A stretch of 10,516 nucleotides of DNA from Verrucomicrobiota bacterium (GTDB lineage Bacteria; Verrucomicrobiota; Verrucomicrobiia; Verrucomicrobiales; DEV007): assembly GCA_020629815.1 (NCBI GenBank), contig JAHDCN010000084.1:1-10516 (forward strand), given 5' to 3'. A program made the position numbers and the translations under genes. Below, piece by piece: positions 1-7,432 of this stretch (positions are counted from its first letter, which is position 1; the number at the start of each line of letters is the position of its first letter). The notes under the pieces are model-generated. The model saw nothing but the letters and a program-made list of their open reading frames with translations. It was not told the origin of the DNA and ran no database searches.

Positions 1-98
1 AGAAGGAAGCCAGACCAATCGATTGGACCGACGACTACTCCAACTTGCTGGATGTGGTGATTTGGGATGAAGATACCCATTGGGAAACTGACTACTGA
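1..98 (+). CDS. C-terminal end of an unidentified protein (5'-truncated)
   Basis: Reading frame 3 is open from the window edge to a TGA at 96-98 and gives 31 residues, including WTDDYSNLLDVVIW and ending DTHWETDY. The other two forward frames stop by about base 70, and the peptide looks like real protein (acidic, aromatic, no low complexity). The TDDYSNLL stretch resembles the C-terminal segment of spermidine-synthase-like proteins fused to membrane transporters, but a match this short is only suggestive. The stop lies inside the 3' end of the convergent NlpC/P60 gene, a 7-bp tail-to-tail overlap. No terminator hairpin is visible downstream. Confidence 0.5.
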   Translation, partial: KEARPIDWTDDYSNLLDVVIWDEDTHWETDY

Positions 99-811
99 GT
101 AAGTAATGTCCAACGATAAAGGGAAATGGGCACGGAAAACCAGGAGTTCGGTTCGTCTTTGTGCTGATGGACTACCTTTCCCGCACCGGGATCCGCCTGA
201 ATCCATCTTTCATCTCCGAGATAGACCAGGGCGTGAACACCGTTTTTTGTGATCGCTAAATCTCCGGCAACAAGCTTGCTGTAGTCGAGGTCACGAACCG
301 TTCCCTCGACTCCCAGTGGAATGGTGTATTTCCGGTGCGATTCTGAGAGGGCACGGGCACTGGAGTCAAACCACCAGAGTTCAAGAAATTGCCGAAGCGG
401 ACGGCCGTTTGCGGTTAGGATCCCCCGGTCAAAAAGGGCTTTCATAAGGGAGCGCCGCGGTAGCCCTGAACAGTCAATACCTATGCTGTTCTCTCCTCCC
501 CAATGGTAGCGGACGCCTTCAAAGTGAAGTATATGGTTCAGATAGCTTTGATGAAGCTGATTCCGATCAATCATTCTGCCCGGCAGACAGAATGGTATGA
601 TTAGGCACAGAGAGACTCCGAAAAAAATTCTCCTGTTAGCCCTTGTCGATGGAAGCAGAAGCCAGATCCCAACCCAAACGATGCTGATACAACCAATCAG
701 TGTCAGGCGAAGCAAGGTTGAATTGACTGGATTAAACAACATGACGATTAAGCCAGCGGCCCCTCCCAAAACAAAATACCAGGCCAGTCTTCTCTTTGAC
801 ATGCCGACCAT
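92..811 (-). CDS. Membrane-anchored NlpC/P60-family cysteine peptidase
   Basis: This 239-residue protein has three predicted membrane helices (about 9-28, 34-53 and 61-78), followed by an NlpC/P60 domain from about residue 85 to the end. The domain shows YHWGGENSIGIDCSG with the nucleophile Cys114, GVHALVYLGD with the general base His193, and a third polar residue, Gln205, in WIQADP; these match the Cys/His/polar triad of the family. NlpC/P60 enzymes usually cleave peptidoglycan stem peptides or related amide bonds. The anchor suggests the domain works at the membrane, probably on the periplasmic side, but the substrate is not evident. Start: ATG at 811, with a second ATG three codons in (802); neither has a good ribosome binding site. 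The gene is divergent from the 912-1625 gene and ends with TAG at 92-94 inside the preceding gene. No terminator is seen. Confidence 0.85.
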   Translation of the reverse strand: MVGMSKRRLAWYFVLGGAAGLIVMLFNPVNSTLLRLTLIGCISIVWVGIWLLLPSTRANRRIFFGVSLCLIIPFCLPGRMIDRNQLHQSYLNHILHFEGVRYHWGGENSIGIDCSGLPRRSLMKALFDRGILTANGRPLRQFLELWWFDSSARALSESHRKYTIPLGVEGTVRDLDYSKLVAGDLAITKNGVHALVYLGDERWIQADPGAGKVVHQHKDEPNSWFSVPISLYRWTLLTQ

Positions 812-868
812 CCTATCACGGGGAGAAGCAGTTTTAGAGAGCGAAATTCAGTCAGATGATCTTTTCCC

Positions 869-899
869 TTGAAATTATGAAAGATATGTTGGATATAAA
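869..899 (+). promoter_or_regulatory. Possible sigma70-type promoter, nearly leaderless
   Basis: TTGAAA at 869-874 (5 of 6 to the -35 consensus) and TATAAA at 894-899 (5 of 6 to the -10 consensus) are separated by 19 nt, longer than the ideal 17. It lies in the AT-rich 100-bp divergent spacer. A transcript from it would begin about 6 nt before the ATG at 912. The long spacing and AT-rich background keep confidence low. Confidence 0.3.
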
Positions 900-911
900 A
901 CTACTTTAACA

Positions 912-1625
912 ATGGAAACTTTCGGTGGCACCCTCCCTGTCGAGTCGATGATCTTGATGATCATCTCAATCTTTCTTTTTTTCGGATTGCCGATTCTTTT
1001 TATCGTATCGTTGATTCAAACCATGATGAAGGGCACCACCTTTTGGAAGGTCGTGAATGCAGTTAGCGGTGTTTGTTCCCTTGGAATGTTGGCCGCTGCG
1101 GTTTATTTCGTTTCACAGGGCGCACGGAAAGAGATGGCCAAGGTGAAGCAACCTCATGTCTATCACACCGCTGATGGTCTGGCTTCTATGACTGGCCCCG
1201 GAGGATGGCGGCGTTTAAGCCTGGAGTCCCACGATGCCACGCTTCAGGTGGGGAACTTGTTTCGGGAAGAGTTCATGGTGGTGATTCCTGAGCCTCGAAA
1301 AGACTTCCCTAATGGGTTTACTTGTGAACAGTTTGCGAAGGCAGCAGCAAAGATTAGCGCCGAAGAAATCGATAACTCCAAAGTTACGGAACCTTCCAAA
1401 GTTGAGCTGAATGGCCTCGACGCGTATCGCATCCAAATCTCCGGTATTGTTGATCAAACGGAGATCGACTATTTCAATACCTACGTGAAAGGTCGTGACA
1501 ATTTTTACCAGATCCTTGCCTGGACCCTTCCCGGTAAACGTGAGGAAGCTTTTCCCCGTTTTCGCAAAGCGGTCTCCAGCTTTCACGAAATGCCATCACA
1601 GGGGCAGTTGATCTCCAAAAGATAG
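912..1625 (+). CDS. Two-helix membrane protein with an uncharacterised soluble domain
   Basis: I do not recognise a named gene. The 237-residue product has two hydrophobic helices (about 13-36 and 46-69) and then a soluble domain (about 85-230) with alternating strand-like segments: GGWRRLSLESHDATLQVGN, EEFMVVIPEP, KVELNGLDAYRIQISGIV, and FYQILAWTLPGKREEAFPRFRKAVSSF. That pattern, ending in a self-contained 'YQI..W......F..F...V.SF' unit, resembles PsbP/DcrB-like (DUF1795-type) lipoprotein domains. This is a fold impression, not a family assignment. The ATG at 912 has no Shine-Dalgarno sequence; an in-frame ATG at 948 would cut into the first helix and is less likely. It lies 68 bp upstream of truB on the same strand with no convincing terminator between, so co-transcription with truB-ribF is possible. 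Confidence 0.75.
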   Translation: METFGGTLPVESMILMIISIFLFFGLPILFIVSLIQTMMKGTTFWKVVNAVSGVCSLGMLAAAVYFVSQGARKEMAKVKQPHVYHTADGLASMTGPGGWRRLSLESHDATLQVGNLFREEFMVVIPEPRKDFPNGFTCEQFAKAAAKISAEEIDNSKVTEPSKVELNGLDAYRIQISGIVDQTEIDYFNTYVKGRDNFYQILAWTLPGKREEAFPRFRKAVSSFHEMPSQGQLISKR

Positions 1626-1693
1626 GTGGGAAAAAGCAGTTTCAATTTTTCACTTCGGAGATAGTTTTCGCGCTCCGATTGTAAAAAAGCTGT

Positions 1694-2416
1694 ATGAGCG
1701 AAGCGAATCCCGTCACAGGAGTTCTGTTAGTTGATAAGGGTCAGGATATGACCTCGCATGATGTTGTGGCTGTAGCCCGGCGTACCCTGAATACGAAAAA
1801 AATAGGTCATTGCGGAACGTTGGACCCAATGGCCACCGGATTGCTGATTTTGGTGATAGGCAAGGCGACCAAGATTCAGGATCTGCTTATGGCCGAAGAC
1901 AAGGAGTATGTCGGATCATTGACTCTCGGGCAGACAACCAACACTCAGGATGCCGAGGGTGAAGTCGAGGAGGAAAAAGAAGTGCCTGATTTTTCAGAGG
2001 ACCAAATCAAAGAGGCATTTGATAAGTTTCGGGGCGATTTCTACCAGACCCCTCCGATGGTATCCGCCATTAAAAAAGATGGGGTGCCGCTCTACAAGCT
2101 GGCGCGTCAGGGCAAAGAAGTGAAACGGGAGCCACGGTTTGTTCACGTTTATAATGGCCGGATCGATAGCATATCTCTACCCAAAGTTGATTTCACTGTT
2201 CGTTGCAGCAAAGGTTTTTATGTTCGGACCTATGCCCATGATATTGGTCAGGAACTGGGCTGTGGTGCGCACCTGGGAGCCTTACGCAGAACCCGTTCGG
2301 GAAAATTCGACCTCGAGCGTTCCGTTACTTTTGAGGAACTCAAGCACGGAGACCGGGAAGACATTATTGCGAAGATGTTGAGCCTTCCGGAGGTATCGAG
2401 ATTGCGGGGTGCGTGA
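1694..2416 (+). CDS. truB: tRNA pseudouridine(55) synthase TruB
   Basis: TruB converts U55 in the T-loop of tRNAs to pseudouridine in the cytoplasm. The 240-residue protein carries the family motifs in order: GVLLVDKGQDMTSHDVV at the N-terminus, HCGTLDPMATGLL with the catalytic Asp44, DKEYVGSLTLG with the conserved Tyr72, YKLARQGKEV (134-143), and CSKGFYVRTYAHDIGQELG with Arg178. It is shorter than the E. coli enzyme (about 314 residues) and ends soon after the catalytic core, so the C-terminal PUA-like RNA-binding extension is missing or minimal, as in some other bacterial TruB proteins. The ATG at 1694 has no Shine-Dalgarno sequence, but the N-terminus aligns with the family. The stop falls within a few bases of the ribF start, implying translational coupling. 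Confidence 0.97.
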   Translation: MSEANPVTGVLLVDKGQDMTSHDVVAVARRTLNTKKIGHCGTLDPMATGLLILVIGKATKIQDLLMAEDKEYVGSLTLGQTTNTQDAEGEVEEEKEVPDFSEDQIKEAFDKFRGDFYQTPPMVSAIKKDGVPLYKLARQGKEVKREPRFVHVYNGRIDSISLPKVDFTVRCSKGFYVRTYAHDIGQELGCGAHLGALRRTRSGKFDLERSVTFEELKHGDREDIIAKMLSLPEVSRLRGA

Positions 2417-2421
2417 GGCTT

Positions 2422-3360
2422 ATGAATGTGATCCGGAAAATAGCTGACCTTGAGCATCTTTCCGGACCATTGCATCTGGCGATTGGCGTATTCGATGGCC
2501 TGCATCTCGGTCATCAGGCCGTAATTCAGGCGGCATTGGATTCAGCGGCACAAGGCGGAGGTGATGCGGTTGCCGTAACCTTTGATCCCCACCCGGTGGA
2601 AGTGATCATGCCACGGAGTGCGCCGCGTTTGCTTTGCGCCACGTCACACAAGCTTCGCCTGTTGCAGGATATAGGGATTCGTCATGTATTGATGATTCCT
2701 TTTGATCGGGAGTTCGCCAGTCTCGAAGGCAGAGAGTTCGTCGAACTGTTGGTGGCCGCTGCACCGGAAGCGGGGGTCAAACTGATTTCCGTTGGGGAAG
2801 ATTGGCGTTTCGGAGCTGGAAGAAGAGGGGACGTCCAGCTTTTAGAAGAGTTGGGTGGGCAAAATGGATTTGAAGTCAGCGGTGCTAAAACCGTGGAAAT
2901 AGAGGGTGTCCGTGCGAGTAGCACCCGAATCAGAGAGGCCGTTGCTTCGGGAGATTTTGGTGTAGCCCGCAAATTGCTGGGCAGGGATTACACCGTTTTC
3001 GGCACAGTGGTCGAAGGACAAAAGTTGGGCCGGACGATTGGCTTTCCCACAGCCAATTTGGCAGTGCACAGTGAACAGCTTCCTCCCACAGGAGTCTATG
3101 CAGTGCGAGCATACGGGGCAGGGGACTCCTGGGATGGTGTCGCTAATCTAGGTTATCGCCCCACAGTCGAAGGGGGACTGGCTACCAGACTACTGGAGGT
3201 CCACCTGTTTGGGCTCGAACACGAAATCTACGGGGAAGACCTCGAGGTCGAATTCGTGCAGTTTTTGAGAGGCGAAATGAAATTCGAAGGAATCGAAGCA
3301 CTGAAGATGCAGATCGAGAAAGATGCCCGGCAGGCTCGTAGTATTTTTCGGTCGGAGTGA
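2422..3360 (+). CDS. ribF: Bifunctional riboflavin kinase / FAD synthetase RibF
   Basis: RibF phosphorylates riboflavin to FMN and adenylates FMN to FAD in the cytosol. Numbered from the ATG at 2422 (312 residues), the N-terminal nucleotidyltransferase domain shows GVFDGLHLGH (22-31), TFDPHP (53-58), WRFGAGRRGD (128-137) and SSTRIR (166-171). The C-terminal flavokinase domain (from about 188) shows GRTIGFPTAN (203-212), GVYAVRA, ANLGYRPTV and the LLEVHL strand with the probable catalytic Glu259. The start is ambiguous. A GTG at 2413 overlaps the truB stop (GTGA), but the ATG at 2422 gives MNVIRKIADL, which lines up with the usual MK(L/V)IRG..L N-terminus of RibF, and it has a short GAGG at 2415-2418. 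Both starts are in frame. The gene ends 2 bp from the stop of the convergent PQQ-like gene, with no terminator hairpin between. Confidence 0.97.
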   Translation: MNVIRKIADLEHLSGPLHLAIGVFDGLHLGHQAVIQAALDSAAQGGGDAVAVTFDPHPVEVIMPRSAPRLLCATSHKLRLLQDIGIRHVLMIPFDREFASLEGREFVELLVAAAPEAGVKLISVGEDWRFGAGRRGDVQLLEELGGQNGFEVSGAKTVEIEGVRASSTRIREAVASGDFGVARKLLGRDYTVFGTVVEGQKLGRTIGFPTANLAVHSEQLPPTGVYAVRAYGAGDSWDGVANLGYRPTVEGGLATRLLEVHLFGLEHEIYGEDLEVEFVQFLRGEMKFEGIEALKMQIEKDARQARSIFRSE

Positions 3361-3362
3361 AC

Positions 3363-4706
3363 CTACTTTCGAAACCGATACAAGCTTTCCTTTCCTCGGA
3401 CCAAAAGGTTTGCATCGGAAGCCAACGGTGAAGCCATCACCCCTTCGTTCAGTTGGTTTTCAGAATCAATGGAATACTCTTTTCCAGGTTTGAGAACGGT
3501 AGACTTTCCTTCTTCGCTAAAAAGATAGATTCTTCCATTCGCAAAAAGAGGGGAAGCAGAATAATTCCCTCCTACGCGCTCGGTCCAATGCACTGTTCCG
3601 GTTGCGGCGTCAAAGCAGGTTGCGATTCCGCCCTCTGTGAGAACGTAGAGTTCATCTCCCAAAAGCAACGGAGAAGGTCTGGCTGGAATCCGTTTCGGAT
3701 CTTTCCACGCCACCATGTCTTCCTGCTCGGTAATATCACCCTTTCCATCTGGTCTCACCGCCCAGAGTTCCGGTTTGCCGAATCCGGTTGAGATATAAAT
3801 CAGCTGGTGCTCTTCGGAAAATACCGGTCGAGGAACCACAGAGAATCCTTTGCCGTGGTCGAGGCGCCAGTTTTCTTTCCCGGAATCGGGATCATAGCTG
3901 ACCAGCCACTGCGAGCCCATGCAGATTAGCTGCTTGTTCTCCTGCCCCTTTGCCTGGATTACGATTGGAGTATTGTATGCCTTTTTCTGGTCGCCGGTTG
4001 GCGCTCTCATAGCTGGGCGGTCCGTTTTCCAAATCTCTTTGCCAGAGTTTTTGTCCAGAGCGGTGACATATTGCTGATCCACTCCGTCGCAAATGAGGAT
4101 CAGCTTATCCTCATAGATAAAAGGCGAGCTTCCCGGGCCGACACTGTGCTCAAGAGGCAGGCGCGTTTGCCATACCACTTCTCCGTTTTCCGTATCGACA
4201 CACCAAGTGCCAAAGGTGCCAAAATGGGCATAGAGCTTTCCACCATCCAAAACCGGTGTTGGCGAGGCATAGCTATTTAGAGAGTGAATGGAATCCGGCG
4301 CATCGATTTTTTTCAGCTCGATTTCTTTCTCCAGCTTTCCTGTCTTCCAGTCAATCACCTGTATCCCGATCATGATCGAACTCATGATCTGACGAACCTT
4401 GAATTTCTTCGGGTCGTCGCCTGCTTCGGTCAGAAGCTTAATCCGCTCTTCTTCCGAAGGAACAATCTCGGCTGCTGTAGTGAGCCAGATCTTCCCGTTC
4501 CGGGAAACGGGTGAAGACCAGCCTCTGCCCGGGAGCTTGGTCTTCCAGACCAAAGCGTCACTCTCCCCAAATTTGACCGGGAGGTCTTCAGCATCTGCCA
4601 CGCCATTTCCCAAAGGGCCGCGGAATTGCGGCCAATCGGGCAGAGATTCAGCAAATGCTGAGGCGTTGAAAAATACAAAAAAAGAAAATCCAAGGAGAGC
4701 ACGCAT
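3363..4706 (-). CDS. Secreted PQQ-like beta-propeller repeat protein
   Basis: This 447-residue protein begins with a signal peptide (hydrophobic 3-18, likely cleaved after AFA19). The mature start, DWPQFRGPLGNGV (24-36), is the characteristic opening of PQQ-like propeller proteins in Planctomycetes and Verrucomicrobia. Propeller blade signatures of the form D..(T/S)G...W recur: DWKTGKLEKE (119-128), DTENGEVVW (171-179), DKNSGKEIW (218-226), DPDSGKENW (272-280) and DAATGTVHW (366-374). Such proteins are exported propellers related in fold to BamB and to quinoprotein dehydrogenases. I see no evidence for bound PQQ or catalysis, so the role is unknown. It starts 9 bp after the stop of the small membrane protein gene, with AGG 8 nt before the ATG, and is probably the last gene of the minus-strand operon. 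Confidence 0.9.
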   Translation of the reverse strand: MRALLGFSFFVFFNASAFAESLPDWPQFRGPLGNGVADAEDLPVKFGESDALVWKTKLPGRGWSSPVSRNGKIWLTTAAEIVPSEEERIKLLTEAGDDPKKFKVRQIMSSIMIGIQVIDWKTGKLEKEIELKKIDAPDSIHSLNSYASPTPVLDGGKLYAHFGTFGTWCVDTENGEVVWQTRLPLEHSVGPGSSPFIYEDKLILICDGVDQQYVTALDKNSGKEIWKTDRPAMRAPTGDQKKAYNTPIVIQAKGQENKQLICMGSQWLVSYDPDSGKENWRLDHGKGFSVVPRPVFSEEHQLIYISTGFGKPELWAVRPDGKGDITEQEDMVAWKDPKRIPARPSPLLLGDELYVLTEGGIATCFDAATGTVHWTERVGGNYSASPLFANGRIYLFSEEGKSTVLKPGKEYSIDSENQLNEGVMASPLASDANLLVRGKESLYRFRK

Positions 4707-4715
4707 AAGTGAAGC

Positions 4716-5063
4716 CTAAAATGGTTTAGCGAGACAAAGCCAGGCAATGATTGCGCCAACCAATAGAGACAGAACCACTCCGATTTTGGCAGGGATCTTG
4801 TCGCGCTTGGTGAAAACGAAAAGGAGAACCATTACCACCCAAAGAACAATCTTGGTAATTAACCAACCGGGAAACCCCATTTTTCCCATTCCCTGAGCGG
4901 CAAAGCCAGTGAGAAAAAGAATCAGCAATCCCGCGCCATGAAGACTGGCTACGAGTCGATTGATATGAGTCCGGTTCTCTCCGATTGCCAGAAGTCCACC
5001 GAATCCAAGAAACAGGCAGAACGCGCCGATGATATGAAAAATCTTGATGTAGATAAGTGCCAT
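4716..5063 (-). CDS. Small four-helix membrane protein
   Basis: The 115-residue product is almost entirely hydrophobic, with four predicted helices (about 5-27, 38-54, 66-85 and 93-112) joined by short charged loops (ENRTHINR, TKRDKIPAK). His10 lies in helix 1 and His42 in helix 2. The size and layout recall small four-helix families such as SirB- or CopD-like proteins, but I cannot place it in a named family. The start is well supported: AAAGGA (minus strand, 5069-5074) lies 5 nt before the ATG, the clearest Shine-Dalgarno in the window. It lies 31 bp after the sugar kinase stop and 9 bp before the PQQ-like gene, so it is very probably co-transcribed with both. Confidence 0.8.
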   Translation of the reverse strand: MALIYIKIFHIIGAFCLFLGFGGLLAIGENRTHINRLVASLHGAGLLILFLTGFAAQGMGKMGFPGWLITKIVLWVVMVLLFVFTKRDKIPAKIGVVLSLLVGAIIAWLCLAKPF

Positions 5064-5094
5064 AACGTTCCTTTAACGGAAACTGCGGCAAAAC

Positions 5095-6051
5095 TCAAGT
5101 CTGCTTCGGTACTGGTATCTGCTCCAAATGCTGTTCCACTCTTTCCCGATCAGGTATCGGTCGCTGAGCTCCGCCACCAAGGGTCGTCAGAGCTCCTGCG
5201 CAATTGGCTGCTCTGATAGCGTCGAGAGGTTCGCTTCCTGCAGCAATCCAGGCGGCAAAACACCCTGCAAATGCATCTCCGGCACCAACGGTGTCGATTG
5301 CCAACACTGCAAGTGTGTCCACCTCGTAGGGATCTCCTGTGTTTGGAAAAACCAGTGTGGTTTTACTGCCCCGCGTGACGATCAGGCATTTGATCCGCAA
5401 CTCGTGAATTCGCTGGCGCACCTCCGAAGCGGAAAAGAAAGTAGCCTCAAACTCCAGCAAATCCTCCGCTTCAGATTCGTTCACGATCAAGTAATCTGTC
5501 TGAACTTCGTGCCAGGGGAAGGCTGCATTGGCAGGACTGGGATTGATGATTACCGGCACCTCGTGCTCGTTCGCAATAGATATCGCTTCTACGATCGTCG
5601 GTTGTGGGACTTCGAATTGAAGCAGTAATGCGCTCGCGCCTTCGATCACGGAGGCACCTTCGAGAATGTCGTCCCGGGTTAAAAAATCGTTAGCTCCACC
5701 TGCGACCACAATCGTATTTTCGCCATCGGAATCGACAGTGATAAAAGCGGCACCGGTCGAGCAGGGGACTTCTTGGATTTTGCTGACGTCGATACCTTCC
5801 GCCGACAACTGCTTTTGATAAGATGCTCCATTTTCGTCGTCTCCAATTGAACCAAAGAGGATCACTTGCTGCCCCTGGCGGCTGGCCGATATCGCCTGAT
5901 TCGCTCCCTTGCCTCCTCTGCAGGTGGTAATATCATCTGCTATGACTGTCTCCCCGGCGGCTGGTAGTTCATCTACCCGCGAAACATAGTCAATATTGAG
6001 TGAGCCGATTACCACGAGGGGGCTGTCGGAGGTTGTAGAACGGCTACTCAT
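5095..6051 (-). CDS. rbsK: Ribokinase (PfkB-family sugar kinase)
   Basis: This family phosphorylates sugars, classically ribose to ribose 5-phosphate with ATP, in the cytosol. The 318-residue product has the ribokinase N-terminus (VVIGSLNIDYVSRVDELPAAGET), the first PfkB signature around GGKGANQA (46-53), GENTIVVAGGAN (110-121), NPSPA (170-174), the NESE metal/phosphate motif (191-194) and the second PfkB signature DTVGAGDAFAG (253-263) with catalytic Asp259. Length and motifs fit ribokinase rather than fructokinase or adenosine kinase, although substrate cannot be proved from sequence. No ribose transporter, RbsD or LacI-type regulator is nearby, so the ribose assignment is by family only. 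The ATG at 6051 has no Shine-Dalgarno sequence; the first ten residues (MSSRSTTSDS) are a non-conserved tail. It is preceded by the thioesterase gene (39 bp) and followed by the membrane protein gene (31 bp). Confidence 0.88.
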   Translation of the reverse strand: MSSRSTTSDSPLVVIGSLNIDYVSRVDELPAAGETVIADDITTCRGGKGANQAISASRQGQQVILFGSIGDDENGASYQKQLSAEGIDVSKIQEVPCSTGAAFITVDSDGENTIVVAGGANDFLTRDDILEGASVIEGASALLLQFEVPQPTIVEAISIANEHEVPVIINPSPANAAFPWHEVQTDYLIVNESEAEDLLEFEATFFSASEVRQRIHELRIKCLIVTRGSKTTLVFPNTGDPYEVDTLAVLAIDTVGAGDAFAGCFAAWIAAGSEPLDAIRAANCAGALTTLGGGAQRPIPDRERVEQHLEQIPVPKQT

Positions 6052-6090
6052 AGTGTGGGAAAAAGGACGCGGAACACTAACAAAAATTGA

Positions 6091-6429
6091 TCAGATGGGA
6101 AGGCATTGTTTTTCTCCTTCGCTATCAACGCGAACTAAAGTGACTGCCGTCGAAAAGATCTCTTCATCGTCACGCCGAACAATCACGGAATAAGTTACCG
6201 AAGTCTCACCTTGGCGGATTTTATCTGCGGTAAATTCGAGGATAGATCCTTCCCGGACACTTTTCTTAAACTCCACTGCATCCATTCCGACCGTCACGAA
6301 CTTACAGTCTGGATAATCATGACTGGCTGCGAGCCATGCCATTTCATCAACCCACATCAAAAGATAGCCTCCGAATAAAAACCCATAGTGGTTTAAATGC
6401 TGCGGAAGAACGAGGCGATGGTTTTGCAT
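6091..6429 (-). CDS. Hotdog-fold acyl-CoA thioesterase
   Basis: From the ATG at 6429 the product has 112 residues and shows the YciA/acyl-CoA hydrolase pattern: LPQHLNHYGFLFGGYLLMWVDEMAWLAA, with Asn13, Gly16, FGG (19-21) and Asp28, followed by the beta-strand core ending SVIVRRDDEEIFSTAVTLVRVD. Family members hydrolyse acyl-CoA thioesters to free CoA and acid in the cytosol. The chain-length preference here is unknown. The frame stays open upstream to a TTG at 6516, but those 29 residues (CRKIILSDHLCLCNVCYHK and neighbours) are Cys-rich and unlike the family, which begins shortly before P.(H/D).N..G. I therefore take the internal ATG, although it lacks a Shine-Dalgarno sequence. It is probably the first gene of the minus-strand operon that includes rbsK. 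Confidence 0.85.
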   Translation of the reverse strand: MQNHRLVLPQHLNHYGFLFGGYLLMWVDEMAWLAASHDYPDCKFVTVGMDAVEFKKSVREGSILEFTADKIRQGETSVTYSVIVRRDDEEIFSTAVTLVRVDSEGEKQCLPI

Positions 6430-6469
6430 AAGGATTTTGTGGTAGCAAACGTTGCAAAGGCATAAATGA

Positions 6470-6490
6470 TCGGAAAGAATAATTTTCCGA
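6470..6490. repeat. 7-bp inverted repeat upstream of the thioesterase gene
   Basis: TCGGAAA (6470-6476) and TTTCCGA (6484-6490) form perfect 7-bp arms around a 7-nt AT-rich centre. The repeat sits 41 bp upstream of the thioesterase ATG and about 30 bp before the promoter candidate for the divergent LolA-like gene. It could be an operator or a leader hairpin. There is no direct evidence for either. Confidence 0.35.
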
Positions 6491-6519
6491 CAAAAGAATC
6501 CTGCCAGTTTCTGCAAAAA

Positions 6520-6548
6520 TTCACAGTGAGTCGTATCAGTATGATAAT
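6520..6548 (+). promoter_or_regulatory. Probable sigma70-type promoter of the LolA-like gene
   Basis: TTCACA at 6520-6525 (5 of 6 to -35) and GATAAT at 6543-6548 (5 of 6 to -10) are spaced exactly 17 nt, inside the 228-bp divergent spacer. The predicted start near 6555 would give a leader of about 100 nt before the ATG at 6658. I see no strong riboswitch-like fold in that leader. This is the best housekeeping-type promoter in the window. Confidence 0.5.
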
Positions 6549-6657
6549 TTAATTAAGATTTTCAAATAATCGGGAAATCTTTCACTTTTCGCTCTGAAAT
6601 TTGCATGTATGTTGAAGGCAGATCGTCAAACCCGTGACAACCAAGTCCTAATTGATA

Positions 6658-7404
6658 ATGAAGAAAACAGTATTTTTCTCCCTTCTTACCGTTTCTGCTC
6701 TTTTGGGTAGCAAGCACCTCGCACAGTCTCAAGAGACTCCACCGACCAACGGTCAGCCCCCATTTGCCGGGAAAACGATCGATCAGCTGACAGCAGACGA
6801 TGTTCTGAAACTGGTCCGTTATAGCTACACTATGTATAACCGGGATTTTTCCGGTCACCTCCGTCAGGGGTTGAAGAAGACACCATTTTTGTTGTCTTTG
6901 AAGCCTGATTCAATCCGGTTCATCTTTTCCAATCCCTCGCAGATGATTGGCCTCAACACCAAGCAGAATGCGTTTGCTCTTTATGAAGGTGTTAACGGGG
7001 CAAAACCAGGCACCGTGTCTTCCAGCAAGTATGGCGAAAAGATTCGTGGCACCGATGTCACGTATGATGATCTTTCCATGCGGTTTCTTTACTGGCCCAA
7101 TGCCCGCATCACAGGCGAAGGCCTCTTGAAAGGGCAGAAAGTTTGGAAGGTAACCGTTCGTAACCCGGATGGAAAAGGTAACTATGCGACCGTTGACTGT
7201 TGGATTCACAAGAATAGCGGAGGCTTGATGAAAATGATGGGCTACAACCAGAGTGGACGTCCGATTCGTCGTTTCGAAGTCCTTCACGGCAAAAAGTTCG
7301 GCGATATCTGGATGGTGGATGAGATGCGTATTGAAACCATCAATCCTTCTTCTGGAGGTATGTTGTCCAGCACTCGCATGAAAATCGAAGCGACCGTCCA
7401 GTAG
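6658..7404 (+). CDS. Secreted LolA-like outer-membrane lipoprotein-sorting family protein
   Basis: From the ATG at 6658 the protein has 248 residues and begins MKKTVFFSLLTVSALL, a Sec signal peptide probably cleaved near residue 22 (HLA). The mature part has the layout of the LolA-like family often named outer membrane lipoprotein-sorting protein. An N-terminal helix region (TADDVLKLV, about 45-53) leads to beta strands (SIRFIFSN), then GTDVTYDDLSMRFLYW (131-146), GLLKGQKVWKVTV (155-167), DCWIHKNSGGLMKMMGYNQSG and VDEMRIETINP. True LolA carries lipoproteins across the periplasm; members of this wider family are usually of unknown function, and no LolB or LolCDE partner is nearby. A TTG two codons upstream (6652) is in frame, but the ATG directly before the lysines is the natural signal-peptide start. 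There is no Shine-Dalgarno sequence. It appears to be a single-gene transcript bounded by a promoter candidate and a terminator. Confidence 0.85.
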   Translation: MKKTVFFSLLTVSALLGSKHLAQSQETPPTNGQPPFAGKTIDQLTADDVLKLVRYSYTMYNRDFSGHLRQGLKKTPFLLSLKPDSIRFIFSNPSQMIGLNTKQNAFALYEGVNGAKPGTVSSSKYGEKIRGTDVTYDDLSMRFLYWPNARITGEGLLKGQKVWKVTVRNPDGKGNYATVDCWIHKNSGGLMKMMGYNQSGRPIRRFEVLHGKKFGDIWMVDEMRIETINPSSGGMLSSTRMKIEATVQ

Positions 7405-7432
7405 GCCGGAAACTCGCTTTACACGTATTTTG

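Noticed and set aside
1655..1678. Possible terminator between the 912-1625 gene and truB
   Set aside because: TCGGAG/CTCCGA arms are only 6 bp with a 12-nt loop and no T-tract follows.
5128..5628. 166-codon plus-strand open frame opposite the ribokinase gene
   Set aside because: It is antisense to a gene with complete PfkB motifs, is Cys/Ser-rich and has no domain signature.
3363..6429. Recently inserted mobile island
   Set aside because: No integrase, transposase, tRNA, flanking repeats or visible compositional shift. All genes are ordinary chromosomal families.
6430..6516. N-terminal extension of the thioesterase to a TTG at 6516
   Set aside because: The extra 29 residues are Cys-rich and unlike the family, which starts just before the P..LN..G motif. 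The internal ATG at 6429 fits.
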